From contig NZ_OY761461.1 in the NCBI RefSeq assembly GCF_963664555.1, positions 2,542,001-2,606,000 of the forward strand: a stretch of DNA of 64,000 bases, written 5' to 3'. Each line of letters opens with the position of its first letter. Positions within the stretch are counted from its first letter, which is position 1. The stretch is from Labilibaculum sp. (GTDB taxonomy: Bacteria; Bacteroidota; Bacteroidia; Bacteroidales; Marinifilaceae). Under the pieces are notes generated by a model. That model was not told the origin of the DNA, did no database searches, and saw only the letters and a program-made list of their open reading frames with translations. Of the stretch, positions 61,191 through 64,000 are shown piece after piece. The position numbers and the translations under genes are program-made.

Positions 61191-63410
61191 TTATTCAATT
61201 GTTAGGCGAACACCTAAATAAAATTTTCTTTCCTGAATCGGTCCCCAGATCATAGTAGCATCAAAGTGCTCTCCAAAAGGGTTTTCTGCTTCTATAATAG
61301 GATTCTTTTGAGTATAATTGCCAAGATTTTCTCCTCCGAAATACAATTCCCAAATGCGAAAACGTTTTGTGATTTGGGCGTTCATCAAAGCATAAGCCGG
61401 AGATTTTTCTCTTCGTTGAAAATCACTTGGATTTTCCTGAGTAGATGGAATTCTCATATCACCGTTAAACTGAGTGGTAAAATCAAATTGCCATTTGTTA
61501 AAGTTGGTTGCATATGACAAATTGATTAAACCTTTGTAACGATTCACGTATGGAACTTTTCTGAATTCATTATTAATATCCGCCTTAACATCCGAAAAGC
61601 GAATTCCAGTAGTAACATCAAAACGTTCTACAGGCTCAAATTTTAGTTCTATTTGAAAGTTGTTTGCCCATGATCGTCCATCCATATTGTAAAATTTAAC
61701 TGAATTCAGATTGTTATCCAGATCAACAATTACCTGGTTACTGAATGTAGTTCTATAGCAATCAGCCGAAGCTGTAAAACTTTTTTCAAATAAATTGAAA
61801 TCCTGAGTTAAGCTTAAGCCAAAGTTCCATGCTTTTTCCTGTTTTAAATTATCCTGGATATAAAAAGACCTGCTTGAAGCTAGCAGAAAGCTGTTTTCAG
61901 CAATTGGATTAGAGGTTCTTCTGCCACTGCCACTTGCCATGCGAATTGTTGATGTAGGAGTAAATTGATATCTGAAATGAACTCGTGGAGTTACAAAATC
62001 ACCAAAAATATTGTGATTGTCATACCGCAAGCCTGTTTGCAAAGTGATTTTGTCATTAGGGAGCCATGAGTACTCTACATAAGCACCTGCAACTTTTTTG
62101 GTTTGGTTAGTACCAAGATTGTCTCCAGATAAATAATCTTTGAAGTCATCGTAAACATACGATAAGCCGGCAGTGTATTTGTGTTTCAAATTCCCAATAT
62201 AAGATTGAAAAAGCAAATTGGCATAAAAATATTTCTGATCCGCATCGTAATTTCTTAATCCGTAAAATGATTTTTGCTCGTGCGCGGCAAAATTAGTGAT
62301 CAATGCAATGCTCTTATTGCCATCTTTTGGAAACATGTATCCCATTTTTGCAAATGCTTCATATCTGCGTGTGTCAATATTAATTCGGTAGGCATTGCTG
62401 AGATCATTAGGTTGATTTGTATTATATCCTTTTTGACCACCAGTTCGTTGTTCATCAATGAATTTAATGCCAAATTGGGCTTTCAGATTTTTACCGGCGT
62501 CCCAATTCCAACGGTTCACAAAATTGTATTGTGACACCATTGGATCGTCTAAAAAATGATCATGGTTCATATCTATTTCCCGATCATTATCTTGAACATG
62601 GGCGAGGATAGAAGTTGATAATTTTGGCGAAAACTTAACGGAAGTAATTGCATTAACCTCAGTCATTCCCATACTGTTGGCATAAGTGTTTAGATAGAAT
62701 TTTGGCGATTTTTGTGGTTTCAGATATTCTATATTGATTTGACCGGTTATGGACTCATATCCATTAATAACAGATCCAACTCCTTTAGAAACCTGTATGG
62801 ATTCCATCCAAGGTCCGGGAACATACACCATGCCGTAAACAGATGCCAATCCCTTAAAATTTGGATTTTTTTCAGTCATCATTTCGATATATTTCCCGGT
62901 AAGTCCAAGCAGCTTAATTGATTTCGCACCTGTCGCGGCATCGGCGTACGAAACATCAACCGAAGCATTTGTTTCAAAGCTTTCGGAAAGATTGCAGCAA
63001 GCTGCTTTACACAGTTCAGCACCTGTTATATTTTGCGACTGTATCGGGTTTTCCCGATCTGTAACAGTTCCCAATTTACGCTTCGAAATTACAACTTCGT
63101 TTAGTGCAATATTAGGAATAAGTTCTACGATGATTTCTTTTGTGCCAATTTGTTCAAGAGTTATTTCTTTTGTTTCATAACCAACAAATTGTATCACCAG
63201 TGTTTTGGATTTCGTACTTGAATTTAAAGTGAAAATACCATCAGCGTTTGCGGCTGTGCCAATTGTTGTGTTTTTCCAAAATATCGAAGCTCCGGCTAAT
63301 GGGATAATTTCTCCGGAAACAGGTTTTTCAATTATTTTTCCTTTGATATCTTCAGCAATTGAGAAAATTGGAAGCAGAGATAGGATTATTGTTAGAATTC
63401 TAATCTTCAT
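61191..63410 (-). CDS. TonB-dependent receptor, metal-associated type
   Basis: 739 aa. Signal peptide (1-19), then a CarboxypepD_reg-like domain (about 22-105: IKGKIIEKPV, GTAANADGIFTLNS, FVGYETKEI). The plug (about 115-235, with GKYIEMMTEKNP and VSKGVGSVINGYESITGQIN) is followed by a 22-strand-type barrel to the end. A short Cys cluster LCKAACC precedes the plug, unusual in TonB receptors and possibly a metal ligand. It imports a ligand across the outer membrane with TonB energy. The HMA protein downstream and the Cys-rich gene upstream point to copper or another soft metal. Confidence 0.92.
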   Translation of the reverse strand: MKIRILTIILSLLPIFSIAEDIKGKIIEKPVSGEIIPLAGASIFWKNTTIGTAANADGIFTLNSSTKSKTLVIQFVGYETKEITLEQIGTKEIIVELIPNIALNEVVISKRKLGTVTDRENPIQSQNITGAELCKAACCNLSESFETNASVDVSYADAATGAKSIKLLGLTGKYIEMMTEKNPNFKGLASVYGMVYVPGPWMESIQVSKGVGSVINGYESITGQINIEYLKPQKSPKFYLNTYANSMGMTEVNAITSVKFSPKLSTSILAHVQDNDREIDMNHDHFLDDPMVSQYNFVNRWNWDAGKNLKAQFGIKFIDEQRTGGQKGYNTNQPNDLSNAYRINIDTRRYEAFAKMGYMFPKDGNKSIALITNFAAHEQKSFYGLRNYDADQKYFYANLLFQSYIGNLKHKYTAGLSYVYDDFKDYLSGDNLGTNQTKKVAGAYVEYSWLPNDKITLQTGLRYDNHNIFGDFVTPRVHFRYQFTPTSTIRMASGSGRRTSNPIAENSFLLASSRSFYIQDNLKQEKAWNFGLSLTQDFNLFEKSFTASADCYRTTFSNQVIVDLDNNLNSVKFYNMDGRSWANNFQIELKFEPVERFDVTTGIRFSDVKADINNEFRKVPYVNRYKGLINLSYATNFNKWQFDFTTQFNGDMRIPSTQENPSDFQRREKSPAYALMNAQITKRFRIWELYFGGENLGNYTQKNPIIEAENPFGEHFDATMIWGPIQERKFYLGVRLTIE

Positions 63411-63565
63411 ATGAAATAAATAAACACAATAGATAAGTAAAGTCTTATATTGAGACTTTTGATCTAAAGAGTAGTTAAATAAGTGATTATTTTTGGTACT
63501 GAAATTTACAAGATCTCTTATGGATAAGAAATCATGGTATTAAATGAAGCAGAAATGGTAGGAAA

Positions 63566-64000
63566 TCAACAAATAAAGCAACACAACACCTCTGGTTTTA
63601 TGCGCTTGTTTCTGTCTGAATTACTGTCTTCAAATTCATGAAGATACCTTTCAGGTGCAAAAATTATTTGTGAGTTTATTGTTTGCGATGTGAAAAGTAC
63701 TGTTTCTGAGGCAATCGGAGCCTTGTTTGCTTTTGTAATTACAGTTGTTGGGTTTGTTTTCAGATAAACTAAATCAAAATCACAACATACATTGTGATCT
63801 GAATGCACGATATACGTATTTGTTGATTTTTTATTTTCCTTGCAACAACAATTGGTACAAGAAGTATCAGAATTTATTGAGATTGACATCTCGGAATAAT
63901 CGCAGGTTGGGCAACTGTGCTTTAAAAGATGAATACCGCAAAATCCTGCAAGGTAGAATACCAGCAGAACAATAGATATGATATTTTTTATTCGTTGCAG
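63566..64000 (-). CDS. Cys-rich membrane-anchored protein (partial)
   Basis: The frame is open to the right edge, so the start is outside the window; an internal ATG at 63889 would cut off the membrane part. At least 144 residues are visible. A hydrophobic segment (IISIVLLVFYLAGFCGIHLL) is followed by KHSCPTCDYSE, SCTNCCCKE, NVCCDF and CCFIC at the end, giving many paired cysteines. It resembles small Cys-rich proteins found ahead of metal-type TonB receptors in Bacteroidota. Probable role is metal binding at the periplasmic face; no enzyme motif. It is 155 bp upstream of the receptor and likely co-expressed. Confidence 0.72.
   Translation of the reverse strand: MQRIKNIISIVLLVFYLAGFCGIHLLKHSCPTCDYSEMSISINSDTSCTNCCCKENKKSTNTYIVHSDHNVCCDFDLVYLKTNPTTVITKANKAPIASETVLFTSQTINSQIIFAPERYLHEFEDSNSDRNKRIKPEVLCCFIC

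Overview
The window is chromosomal DNA of an AT-rich Bacteroidota, most likely a marine anaerobic or facultative Bacteroidales/Marinilabiliales-type bacterium. Evidence for this: a TonB receptor with an N-terminal carboxypeptidase-regulatory domain, OmpA and SprB-like modules, TAnnTTTG promoter boxes, weak Shine-Dalgarno sequences, ETF/menaquinone-type fatty-acid genes and many short palindromic intergenic repeats. Genes are dense. No rRNA, tRNA, CRISPR array, prophage or intact insertion sequence was found.

Region 1 (1-15291, + strand) is the most unusual part. It holds a truncated FAD/Fe-S oxidoreductase, two beta-propeller proteins flanking a MacB-like ABC ATPase and a giant FtsX-type permease, and then a block of five genes: a double-cluster ferredoxin with a metallothionein-like tail, a radical SAM enzyme, a DUF116-polyprenyl diphosphate synthase fusion, a small prenyltransferase-repeat protein and a class II (DxDD) terpene cyclase of the squalene-hopene cyclase superfamily. 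I read this as an uncharacterised isoprenoid-lipid biosynthesis and export system. The reaction order and product are inference.

Region 2 (15292-28745) is mixed. It has a DEDDh exonuclease-BRCT protein lacking two metal ligands, an M18 aminopeptidase, a TRM11-like methyltransferase and an OmpA/TPR pair. It also has repeat-rich DNA: a 179-bp tandem array, an inverted-repeat element, a 21-bp minisatellite and a 278-bp tandem triplication. Two orphan minus-strand genes here have the boundary architecture of integron gene cassettes, including an attC-like imperfect palindrome.

Region 3 (28746-36539, - strand) encodes an ABC exporter, a cytosolic PAS histidine kinase, a GIDE-domain membrane protein, a voltage-gated-type K+ channel and an exported HExxH metallopeptidase.

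Region 4 (36814-59233, + strand) is YebC followed by a long acyl-CoA catabolic block: crotonase, hydroxyacyl-CoA dehydrogenase, thiolase, acyl-CoA dehydrogenase, EtfBA, a two-gene membrane Fe-S ETF:menaquinone oxidoreductase, fused isobutyryl-CoA mutase, both methylcrotonyl-CoA carboxylase subunits, methylglutaconyl-CoA hydratase, an AtuA-family protein, a second acyl-CoA dehydrogenase and a butyrate-kinase homologue with a degenerate phosphate loop. Together these can oxidise straight- and branched-chain (leucine-, valine-derived) acyl-CoAs, with electrons passing to menaquinone.

Region 5 (59580-64000) holds a hexaheme c-type lipoprotein and a minus-strand metal-handling set: a Cys-rich membrane protein running off the right edge, a TonB-dependent receptor and a periplasmic HMA-domain protein.
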